Below are positions 53,715-59,962 of a stretch of 59,962 nt of DNA, piece by piece. The stretch covers positions 1-59,962 of the forward strand of contig CAYXFU010000020.1 of NCBI GenBank assembly GCA_964464375.1, read 5' to 3'. Below the pieces are notes generated by a model. It saw only the letters and a list, made by a program, of their open reading frames with translations, ran no database searches and was not told the origin of the DNA. Numbering within the stretch: the stretch's first letter is position 1; each line of letters opens with the position of its first letter. The position numbers were made by a program, and so were the translations under genes. Source of the stretch: CAIOZA01 sp964464375. GTDB taxonomy: Bacteria; Bacteroidota; Ignavibacteria; Kapaibacteriales; UBA2268.

Positions 53715-53882
53715 ATCAAAAGTCCTTAAGGTTTCTAACATTATTAAAACACAATTAAACAAAATAAATTTGTTAAAAAGTATAATTTATAAATATACGA
53801 AAGTTAAAAAGATTTAACAACCTAAAAACAATAATCGGAAATTCTTAATGTCTATTTCTAATAAATTTTTGAATTAATTTAA

Positions 53883-54179
53883 TTGAATATGAACTGGAAA
53901 TTATCGACTGAAGTACTGGAAGAAAATGAAATAGACGTTTCTGATGGAACGACTTTTGGATCAAAAGTTATACTTTTTAATGATGAGGTTCATTCTTTTG
54001 ATGATGTCATAATGCAGCTGATGAAAGCCATAAATTGTACACCGGAGCGAGGTGAGGATATTGCATGGGAGGTTCACTCTAAAGGTAAGGCATTAGTTTA
54101 CCAAGGAGATATGCCCGACTGCCTGAGGGTTAGCGGTATCCTTGAGGAAATAGGGCTACACACACAAATTGAATATTAA
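53883..54179 (+). CDS. clpS: ATP-dependent Clp protease adaptor ClpS
   Basis: A 98-residue N-recognin that delivers proteins with N-terminal Leu, Phe, Trp or Tyr to ClpAP/ClpCP. The core is clear: KVILFNDEVHSFDDVIMQLM (about residues 28-47) supplies the N-degron pocket with the N-D-E sequence. ERGEDIAWEVHSKGKALVYQG (about 55-75) contains the conserved Val-His-x2-Gly that contacts Clp. The N-terminal ~25 residues are the flexible extension. It is divergent from nuoL and convergent with the last gene of the chemotaxis operon, only 4 bp apart. The Clp ATPase is not in the window. Confidence 0.92.
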   Translation: MNMNWKLSTEVLEENEIDVSDGTTFGSKVILFNDEVHSFDDVIMQLMKAINCTPERGEDIAWEVHSKGKALVYQGDMPDCLRVSGILEEIGLHTQIEY

Positions 54180-54183
54180 TCTT

Positions 54184-54762
54184 TTAATCCTCGAACTGAA
54201 GTTCAATTCTAGTTTTTTCGCCACAATTACATTCTATTTCGATTGCTTCAATTTCATTTTCTGCGTTCTTAATTAGATTTACTTTGCTTGTAGCCAAAGA
54301 ATGTGTTATTGACGTGGAAACTAGATCATCCACGAAAGAATCTGATTCGATACTATCATCGTCCTGCAAATCAGGATAAAAATATGGAATTTGAGTGAAA
54401 TCTTGAAATTTATTTCTTAAACTTTTTGCGTAATCCCCACTGTGTTTGTCTTCTTCTATGAAGGGTATAAAGGATTTCATCACCCTCTGCTCTTCATGGT
54501 ATTTATAGAAATTACTTGAATCGATTTGCTGTTCCTGAATTTTACGGATTATTGATTTTCTGAATAAGATATCATTCTCTTCATTCAGATCGGTTTCAGA
54601 AATCAAAGGAATAAAATTCTTACCCTCTTTTACGATACCATCTTCAGAGACAGGATCCTCGAAATCAATTAGAGGATCGTTATTGATTCTGGTTTGTATG
54701 TCATCCCAATGAACATAATTATCATTGATTTGCCTTGTAATTTCTTCGTCTTCTACCAACAT
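54184..54762 (-). CDS. Acidic protein of unknown function at the end of the chemotaxis operon
   Basis: A ~192-residue, strongly acidic, soluble protein with no signal peptide. It has Asp/Glu-rich helical segments (LVEDEEITRQINDNY, ETDLNEENDILFRKSIIRKIQEQ) and ends with a small strand unit carrying a Cys-x-Cys pair (IECNCGEKTRIELQFED). I recognise no family. The start is taken as the ATG at 54762, seven bases after the cheB stop, with GAGG five bases before it; an ATG 60 bp upstream would overlap cheB. Position suggests a chemotaxis accessory, for example an adaptor or CheY-binding protein, but there is no direct evidence. Confidence 0.65.
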   Translation of the reverse strand: MLVEDEEITRQINDNYVHWDDIQTRINNDPLIDFEDPVSEDGIVKEGKNFIPLISETDLNEENDILFRKSIIRKIQEQQIDSSNFYKYHEEQRVMKSFIPFIEEDKHSGDYAKSLRNKFQDFTQIPYFYPDLQDDDSIESDSFVDDLVSTSITHSLATSKVNLIKNAENEIEAIEIECNCGEKTRIELQFED

Positions 54763-54769
54763 ATCAACC

Positions 54770-55909
54770 TCATGATGAATGGTTTTTACTATGTATTCCG
54801 AATATAGATGCAATAGATTCACTTATCTCATTCAAAGGCACGATTTCATTAGCAATCTTCTGTTCAATTACTGCCTTAGGCATACCAGCAACGACACATG
54901 ATTCGATATCTTGTGAGATTATATAACCACCCATGTCAGATAAGCGTTTCAGTGCTTTAGATCCATCATTGCCCATTCCTGTCATTATAACACCCATTAC
55001 ATTTCTTCCAAAATTATCTAATGCTGAAGAAAGCATGACATCAACACAGGGTTTGAATAAAGTATTTGAAGGCTCATCTGAAATTGCTATTCTTCTTGAT
55101 TTGGAAACTGTCATGTGGAATCCACCTGGGGCTAAATAAACTTTGCCAGCCTCAAGGAAATCTCCATTCACAGCTTCTTTAACGGATAAATCAGATAGTC
55201 CGTCAAGTCGTTGTGCTAAAGATTTGGTAAAGAATGGAGGCATGTGTTGCACAATCATTATCGGTACTGGTAGATCACCTGGCAAATATTTACATACTTC
55301 CTGAAGAGCAGCAGGTCCACCTGTAGAAATTCCAATGCAAATTAACTTCACCTCGCCTGCAAGAGGTTTTCTTCCGGGATTGATCAAGGCAGTATAGTCA
55401 CGAAGTCCTGATAACACAGAATCAACTGATTTAGGCCTGATAGTGTCAGGTCTGGATGTATCCATTGACTTTAGTAGCTTTTTCCTGTTGAGCATATTGG
55501 AAAGAGCTGAATTTTTGTGTAGAGAGCGGATTTTACCAACAAGTTCTGCTTTGAGTGAATCCATTTCGCGGAAAGCTGCCTTTTTAGTAATAAAATCAAC
55601 AGCTCCATTTGAGAGGGCTTCAATAGTGGCATCCGCACCTTCTGATGTAAGAGTACTTACCATCAAAATAGGTACCGGATAAACTTTCATTATTTCTGCA
55701 ACTGCCTGCAATCCATTCATTATGGGCATTTCTATGTCCATGGTTATAACATCAGGTTTCAGTGCTTTTGCTTTTTCTACCCCCTCGGCTCCGTTTTTTG
55801 CAGTATCTATTATTTCAATATCAGGTTCACTTAAGAGTTTAGTAATTGCTTGACGCATAAATACAGAATCGTCAACTATTAAAACTCTAATTTTATCTAA
55901 CTGGCTCAT
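54770..55909 (-). CDS. cheB: Chemotaxis protein-glutamate methylesterase/deamidase CheB
   Basis: A 379-residue response regulator enzyme. The receiver domain (about 5-125) has VLIVDDSVFMRQ and the phospho-acceptor Asp in VITMDIEMPIMNG, with the Lys in DFITKKAAF. The C-terminal methylesterase domain (about 185-375) has the catalytic Ser in GISTGGPAAL, His in IVQHMPPFF and Asp in MTGMGNDGSKAL. It removes methyl groups from, and deamidates, receptor glutamates/glutamines when phosphorylated by CheA, giving adaptation. It lies 6 bp downstream of cheA. No receptor gene is inside the window. Confidence 0.95.
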   Translation of the reverse strand: MSQLDKIRVLIVDDSVFMRQAITKLLSEPDIEIIDTAKNGAEGVEKAKALKPDVITMDIEMPIMNGLQAVAEIMKVYPVPILMVSTLTSEGADATIEALSNGAVDFITKKAAFREMDSLKAELVGKIRSLHKNSALSNMLNRKKLLKSMDTSRPDTIRPKSVDSVLSGLRDYTALINPGRKPLAGEVKLICIGISTGGPAALQEVCKYLPGDLPVPIMIVQHMPPFFTKSLAQRLDGLSDLSVKEAVNGDFLEAGKVYLAPGGFHMTVSKSRRIAISDEPSNTLFKPCVDVMLSSALDNFGRNVMGVIMTGMGNDGSKALKRLSDMGGYIISQDIESCVVAGMPKAVIEQKIANEIVPLNEISESIASIFGIHSKNHSS

Positions 55910-55915
55910 AAATTT

Positions 55916-58000
55916 CTAATCTGTTTGTCTTCGTGTTGTTTCTAAATCAATCAATTCACCAACATCTATAATCATAATGACGCTACCGTCGCCTAATATA
56001 GTTGATCCGGCAATTCCCGGGATATTGCCAAGATACTCACCAAGGGATTTGATAACGATTTCCTGTTGACCCAATAGCTCATCTACAACGAAACCAACTC
56101 TTTTCGTGCCGATTGCAACAATAACAACATAGGGACTTTGCGCTTTAGTATCTATTATTTTATGCTTAAGTACTTTATCGAGTCGAACTAATGGCATAAC
56201 GTCTTCTCTTATTCTTATTACTTCCCTCTGGTTGACTTTGTAAACATTCTGAGTATTAATACTAACAACTTCTATGACTGAGGAAAGCGGAATGGCGTAT
56301 ATTTCTACACCAATTTTAATCAACAATCCCTGAATAATAGCCAATGTCAATGGAAGTTTAATTGTAAATGTAGTACCCTTGCCAAGTTCGGAATCAATTT
56401 CTATAATACCTTTAATTTTCTGAATGTTAGTGCGGACAACATCCATTCCAACACCTCTGCCGGATACGTTCGAAACTTTAACGGCAGTAGAAAATCCTGG
56501 AAGGAAAACTAACTGGAACGCATCTCTTCGAGTCATTTGGGATGCTTGTTCTTCAGATATTATCCCTTTCTCTACTGCTTTTAATTTGAGCTTTTCTGGA
56601 TCCATACCTTTACCATCATCAGAAATTCTGAGAACGATATTATTTCCTTCCTGATCAGCATCAAGATGAATAGTACCTTCCGGAGTCTTACCAATCTTTA
56701 TTCTTTCTTCGGGAGATTCAATACCATGGTCGCATGAATTCCTTATCATGTGAACCAGTGGATCATTCAATTCTTCAATAATGCCTCTGTCGATTTCAGT
56801 TTCTTCACCGGACAATACGATATTGATTTTTTTTCCGAACTCTTTAGACAAATCCCTGACTATACGAGGAGATTTCTGATAAAGTTTACTAATCGGCACC
56901 ATTCTCATTTTCATAACAGCCGATTGAATTTCGGATGTAATAAAGTCAATCTGAGCGGTGGTTTCTATTAATTCGCGGACGCGTGTGTTTGTACCTAATT
57001 CGTAATCTAACGCTTCAGTAAGCTGAGCTAATCTATTTCTGCCAAGAACAAGCTCACCTGATAAATCCAATAATGATTCGACGCGCTCTACATCTACTCT
57101 TATAGTTTCATTACTAGTTTTGGTTTGACCTGCCGCAGTTGACTGTTGTGGCTTAGCCGGAGTCGCGGCAACCTTTTGAGTGGCAACCGGTGTCGGAATA
57201 GGTACTTCAGCTTTAACAGCCTCTGGAGGCGGTGGAGAAAGTATTTCATTTTCCTGCTCTGGGACTAAAGCTAGAGGGAAAACATCATCATCAGTAGTAA
57301 TATCCTGTACTTGCTGAGGTTCAGTAACTTCAGGTTTAGCATCCGGGAAATCAAGATTCGTTGACGCATTAAAATTTTTATTTAATTCTGCGAAAGCAGA
57401 TTGAATAAGATCAAGTTCATCATCCGAGAAATAACCGGGTTTTGTGGTTAGTTCAGTATCTGTAAGGATTTTATTATAAGCACTGTCCTCCCCATACACC
57501 GGCTCTTCGAATGGATCGGGTAGAGAAATAATTATATCTTCATTTACTACCGAAGTAGGAACAGTCGAATCAGCTTCTGGAGATATTTCAGAAGAAGGAT
57601 CTTGTTTTCTAATCAATTCAATTTGATCGATTGTTGACTGATAATCAACCTTTTCATTTATTCCTTGCTGAAGGTTGTTTACTAGTGTTTCTATCCAATC
57701 GTGAACTTCAAGTAGAACATCAATAATGGATTGATTGACAAATAATTCCTGCTTACGAAGCTTATTGAGTAAATCTTCAGCATGGTGAGTAATTCCTACG
57801 ATATTATCGAAAGCCATAAAAGCAGAGGTTCCTTTAATGGTATGGAAACTCCTAAAGATTCTGTTTAAAAGCTCTAGATCTTCACCTGAACTTTCAAGCT
57901 CCATTAAGTCGATTGAGATAGCATCAATTAATTCTGTAGTTTCAACAAGGTAACCTTCGAAAATTTCCTGCATCTCCGGATCATCAAATAAAGTACTCAT
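55916..58000 (-). CDS. cheA: Chemotaxis histidine kinase CheA
   Basis: A 694-residue kinase. The P1 Hpt domain (about 5-110) has SFHTIKGTSAFM with phospho-acceptor His53. An acidic and Pro-rich linker (about 130-300) replaces a folded P2 domain and contains FSDDELDLIQSAF (191-203), similar to CheY-docking peptides. P3 dimerisation (LLDLSGELVLGRNRL, about 308-370) is followed by the P4 ATPase domain (LVHMIRNSCDHGIE, ISDDGKGMD, GRGVGMDVVRTNI) and a P5 CheW-like domain (about 555-690). It should phosphorylate CheY and CheB in response to receptor signals. It follows cheZ by 31 bp. Confidence 0.95.
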   Translation of the reverse strand: MSTLFDDPEMQEIFEGYLVETTELIDAISIDLMELESSGEDLELLNRIFRSFHTIKGTSAFMAFDNIVGITHHAEDLLNKLRKQELFVNQSIIDVLLEVHDWIETLVNNLQQGINEKVDYQSTIDQIELIRKQDPSSEISPEADSTVPTSVVNEDIIISLPDPFEEPVYGEDSAYNKILTDTELTTKPGYFSDDELDLIQSAFAELNKNFNASTNLDFPDAKPEVTEPQQVQDITTDDDVFPLALVPEQENEILSPPPPEAVKAEVPIPTPVATQKVAATPAKPQQSTAAGQTKTSNETIRVDVERVESLLDLSGELVLGRNRLAQLTEALDYELGTNTRVRELIETTAQIDFITSEIQSAVMKMRMVPISKLYQKSPRIVRDLSKEFGKKINIVLSGEETEIDRGIIEELNDPLVHMIRNSCDHGIESPEERIKIGKTPEGTIHLDADQEGNNIVLRISDDGKGMDPEKLKLKAVEKGIISEEQASQMTRRDAFQLVFLPGFSTAVKVSNVSGRGVGMDVVRTNIQKIKGIIEIDSELGKGTTFTIKLPLTLAIIQGLLIKIGVEIYAIPLSSVIEVVSINTQNVYKVNQREVIRIREDVMPLVRLDKVLKHKIIDTKAQSPYVVIVAIGTKRVGFVVDELLGQQEIVIKSLGEYLGNIPGIAGSTILGDGSVIMIIDVGELIDLETTRRQTD

Positions 58001-58031
58001 ATTTTTTTGCTGAAAAGTTTTATAATTTTAA

Positions 58032-58892
58032 TTATTTTTTCCCATTAAATAACGCATCGATATCCCCCTGCGAGAACTCATCTGAATCATCTACTACTTC
58101 TTCTTCTTGTTCTGGTATCACACTTTCTTCTTCATGAACCAATGAACCAATTGAATTTTGTTCTGATTGAGCAGTGACTTCAATATTTTGCTGTACTGAA
58201 ATACTATTGAATAAATCATCAACCTCAGCCTGTCTTGATCCGCTTAAACTCATTGCATCCACAGCATCGGGATCGAAAGCAATTTGACGATGCATCTGAG
58301 TGATATTTGTTCTTTCGTGATACTCTTCCTTAGTTTTTGTCAAATCCTCAAGCGGATCGGCATTAAATTTTGTCATTAAATTAGTCAATTTTACCTGTAC
58401 AGTCTGAAGCAGATGGTTTACTGCTGCAAGCTGTTGTGAGGTTATATCTTGAATCTGCAATGAAGTCATTATGTCATTCGAATCATTCTGAATACTATCT
58501 AAAAGGCTGTCATTATTCGTAAATAACTTATTTATCTCAGCCTTTAATTCTTCATCAATATTAATATTTTTAAGATTGTTGAAATAATCAGAAATTCTAT
58601 GATTATTCTGATGAATGACCTGAGTTTTATAGACAATACCATCAACAATATCCATTATCTCGGTTGTCGCCAGTTCAGTAGCTTCAGTAACCTTTGAAAG
58701 CTGTTTTGATGCTTTTGGCATTTTTTGCAAATTATCAACAATGGATTTGTTAATATCATCAAGCAGTGGCTTTATCTCATTAAAAAATTTAAAGATTTCT
58801 TCTAAAAAAGGAATCACTCTCTGTCCAAGAACAAATAAAGCTTTGAGTTCTTCAGCTTTTTTTAACAGGGACTGTATATCCATTTCTTTCAT
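58032..58892 (-). CDS. cheZ: CheZ-like CheY-phosphatase with C-terminal docking motifs
   Basis: A 286-residue, largely helical protein that fits CheZ, the CheY-P phosphatase. The helix KMPKASKQLSKVTEATELAT resembles the CheZ L-P-x-A-x-x-x-L-x-x-V-T-x-A-T-E pattern. The catalytic turn QIQDITSQQL keeps the Asp and Gln (D-x-T-x-Q) that position water for attack on CheY-P. The tail is unstructured and acidic and ends in EFSQGDIDALFNGKK (272-286), much like the FliM N-terminal peptide (LSQAEIDALLNG) that binds CheY-P. A second copy-like motif, SRQAEVDDLFNSI (219-231), precedes it. It sits between cheY and cheA, as in flagellated proteobacteria. Confidence 0.85.
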   Translation of the reverse strand: MKEMDIQSLLKKAEELKALFVLGQRVIPFLEEIFKFFNEIKPLLDDINKSIVDNLQKMPKASKQLSKVTEATELATTEIMDIVDGIVYKTQVIHQNNHRISDYFNNLKNINIDEELKAEINKLFTNNDSLLDSIQNDSNDIMTSLQIQDITSQQLAAVNHLLQTVQVKLTNLMTKFNADPLEDLTKTKEEYHERTNITQMHRQIAFDPDAVDAMSLSGSRQAEVDDLFNSISVQQNIEVTAQSEQNSIGSLVHEEESVIPEQEEEVVDDSDEFSQGDIDALFNGKK

Positions 58893-58908
58893 TTGAATTC
58901 CTGATTAA

Positions 58909-59283
58909 TTATTGCTGAATTGATTTAAGAACTGCCTGTATCTTTTCTTTCAGTACAGGAGGAGTAAAAGGTTTAACAACGTAATTATTGACCCTGGCTT
59001 GCAATGCCTCTACAATATCACTTTTCAATCCTCTGGTAGTTACCATAAGAATCGGAATATTCTGAAGATTTGGATCAGAGCGAATAGCCTTTGTAAGCTC
59101 AAGTCCGGTCATGACCGGCATATTCCAGTCAGTAATAACAAAGTCCACTTTTTCAGTCTGAAGTTTTTCCAGTCCAACTTGACCATCTTCAGCCTCAATC
59201 ACTTCAGTGATGCCAAATGTTTTCAATGCGTTAATTACAATTCTTCTCATTGTTGGTGAATCGTCTACAATCAGAAAGCGCAT
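58909..59283 (-). CDS. cheY: Chemotaxis response regulator CheY
   Basis: A ~124-residue single receiver domain. It shows FLIVDDSPTMRR, the phospho-acceptor Asp in VDFVITDWNMPVMTG, the Thr of MVTTRG and the Lys of NYVVKPFTPP. ITDWNMP with the Trp is characteristic of true CheY, which binds the flagellar switch. The start is taken at the ATG at 59283, preceded by GGTGGA; an ATG 12 bp upstream is also possible and would add MGGK. It is directly upstream of the CheZ-like gene, so kinase, messenger and phosphatase are encoded side by side. Confidence 0.93.
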   Translation of the reverse strand: MRFLIVDDSPTMRRIVINALKTFGITEVIEAEDGQVGLEKLQTEKVDFVITDWNMPVMTGLELTKAIRSDPNLQNIPILMVTTRGLKSDIVEALQARVNNYVVKPFTPPVLKEKIQAVLKSIQQ

Positions 59284-59315
59284 TTTTCCACCCATTTTTA
59301 TTAATTAATGATAAT

Positions 59316-59712
59316 TTACTCTTTTATAATTTCGAGATACTTAGAGACTTCATATTGAATTCTTTTAGTATTGAACGGCTTAATCAAATAGGAGTTGGCT
59401 CCTGAATCCATACCTTCTTTAATGTCCTCGTCTTTTGAGAGTGAGGACAGAATGATAATCGGTAAGTCGGCATAATCGGGATTGCTTCTAATGCTTCTAA
59501 TAAGCGTGTACCCGTCAACATTCGGCATATTCAAATCAGTTAGGACTAAATCAACTCGTTCCTGAGCTAATTTCTCCAAAGCTTCCATTCCGTCAACAGC
59601 TGTTTTTACANNNNNNNNNNAGGATTACTCTGTAGCCATGTAACTTCAATGCAAGGGAAATGAATTTCCTGATTGATGCTGAATCTTCTGCTATTAATAT
59701 TGTTTTTTCCAT
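59316..59712 (-). CDS. CheY-like receiver protein interrupted by an assembly gap
   Basis: A single-domain response regulator of about 120 residues whose middle is crossed by ten Ns. Upstream of the gap the ATG at 59712 gives MEKTILIAEDSASIRKFI...LHGYRVI. Downstream the frame resumes with VKTAVDGMEALEKL, then LVLTDLNMPNVDGYTL (phospho-acceptor Asp) and SYLIKPFNTKR (Lys). Joining GYRV directly to KTAVDG gives a receiver of normal length, so the true gap may be zero or negative. A gap of exactly ten bases would be out of frame. It is distinct from the CheY-like gene downstream and is a probable partner for CheA. Confidence 0.8.
59611..59620. other. Assembly gap (ten Ns)
   Basis: Ten unresolved bases lie within the receiver gene. 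The flanking codons suggest that the real sequence may be shorter than shown. Confidence 0.99.
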
Positions 59713-59735
59713 AGATCTATAATATTAACTATTAA

Positions 59736-59962
59736 TTATTCTTTTTTGTAAGCCAATGCTTTTGGCAAATGAATTAGTTTGAACGCTTTCGATACGCCGT
59801 GTAATGATTCGGAGTAACCAATCATTAGATATCCTCCTCGGTTCAAAGCATCGTATAGATATGATACGACTTGTGATTTGGAAGGGATATCAAAATAAAT
59901 TAATACGTTACAGCAAAAAATTACATCACAACCACTTACTGCACGCATTTGAGATTGATCAT
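59736..59962 (-). CDS. cheR: CheR methyltransferase, C-terminal fragment cut by the window end
   Basis: The last ~75 residues of a chemotaxis receptor methyltransferase; the frame is open to the window edge, so the start lies outside. CDVIFCCNVLIYFD is the S-adenosylmethionine-binding motif (usually FCRNVxIYF), followed by GGYLMIGYSESL (usually GGYLxxGHSES). The conserved Arg of FCRNV is Cys here. CheR adds methyl groups to receptor glutamates, opposing CheB. It is the first visible gene of the chemotaxis operon, 23 bp upstream of the receiver gene. Confidence 0.88.
   Translation of the reverse strand, partial: DQSQMRAVSGCDVIFCCNVLIYFDIPSKSQVVSYLYDALNRGGYLMIGYSESLHGVSKAFKLIHLPKALAYKKE

Overview
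The window looks like a draft or metagenome-assembled contig (ten Ns at 59611-59620) from an AT-rich member of the Bacteroidota/Chlorobi (FCB) group. An Ignavibacteria- or Kapabacteria-like lineage is my best guess. The evidence is: four secreted proteins with C-terminal type IX secretion system (T9SS) type A sorting domains; a TonB-dependent receptor with a carboxypeptidase-regulatory-like N-terminus; many lipoproteins and outer-membrane barrels; the Bacteroides-type long glutamine synthetase; and a chemotaxis operon with CheA, CheB, CheR, CheY and a CheZ-like phosphatase, which typical Bacteroidia lack. I found no tRNA or rRNA gene, CRISPR array, insertion sequence or prophage.

Layout. 1-8.9 kb (+): an outer-membrane barrel cut by the window edge, an RsbW-like kinase, a large P-loop NTPase with C-terminal membrane segments, a CASTOR/POLLUX-type ion channel, an exported FKBP isomerase and two lipoproteins (one with tandem IPT/TIG repeats and an FGE/SUMF1 domain). 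8.9-15.2 kb: miaB, a defective-looking esterase-fold protein and thiN (-), divergent from free-Met sulfoxide reductase, glutamine synthetase and a GNAT protein (+). 15.2-31 kb: a giant T9SS-secreted propeller protein, a CPBP protease, a TonB receptor translationally coupled to a lipoprotein, a TPR histidine kinase, a small T9SS protein, metG, an RlpA-like lipoprotein with an apparent frameshift, and mannose-1-phosphate guanylyltransferase.

31-38.2 kb (+): a four-gene envelope locus. It encodes a long GldM/PorM-like inner-membrane-anchored periplasmic protein, two outer-membrane barrel proteins with periplasmic N-terminal domains, and a VWA-OmpA fusion. This is my best candidate for a little-described system: possibly a lineage-specific T9SS or trans-envelope machine. 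38.3-42.4 kb: a trans-sulfuration/Met gamma-lyase-type PLP enzyme (-) and tldD-tldE (+).

42.4-46.1 kb: an unusual redox cluster. It has a MauG/CCP-type dihaem protein whose first haem motif is CXXCM instead of CXXCH, a Rieske-like protein that carries both a Tat signal and a T9SS sorting domain, and a second Rieske protein that looks like a Tat lipoprotein, divergent from a porin. This is the second candidate for something new: a surface-exposed Rieske electron-transfer chain. 46.2-53.7 kb (-): a YCF48/BNR propeller T9SS protein, then nuoL-nuoM-nuoN with no other nuo genes beside them. 53.9 kb to the end: clpS (+), then a chemotaxis operon on the minus strand read as cheR (partial), receiver protein (split by the Ns), cheY, cheZ-like, cheA, cheB, unknown gene. 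CheZ and the CheA linker share short motifs resembling the FliM peptide that binds phospho-CheY.
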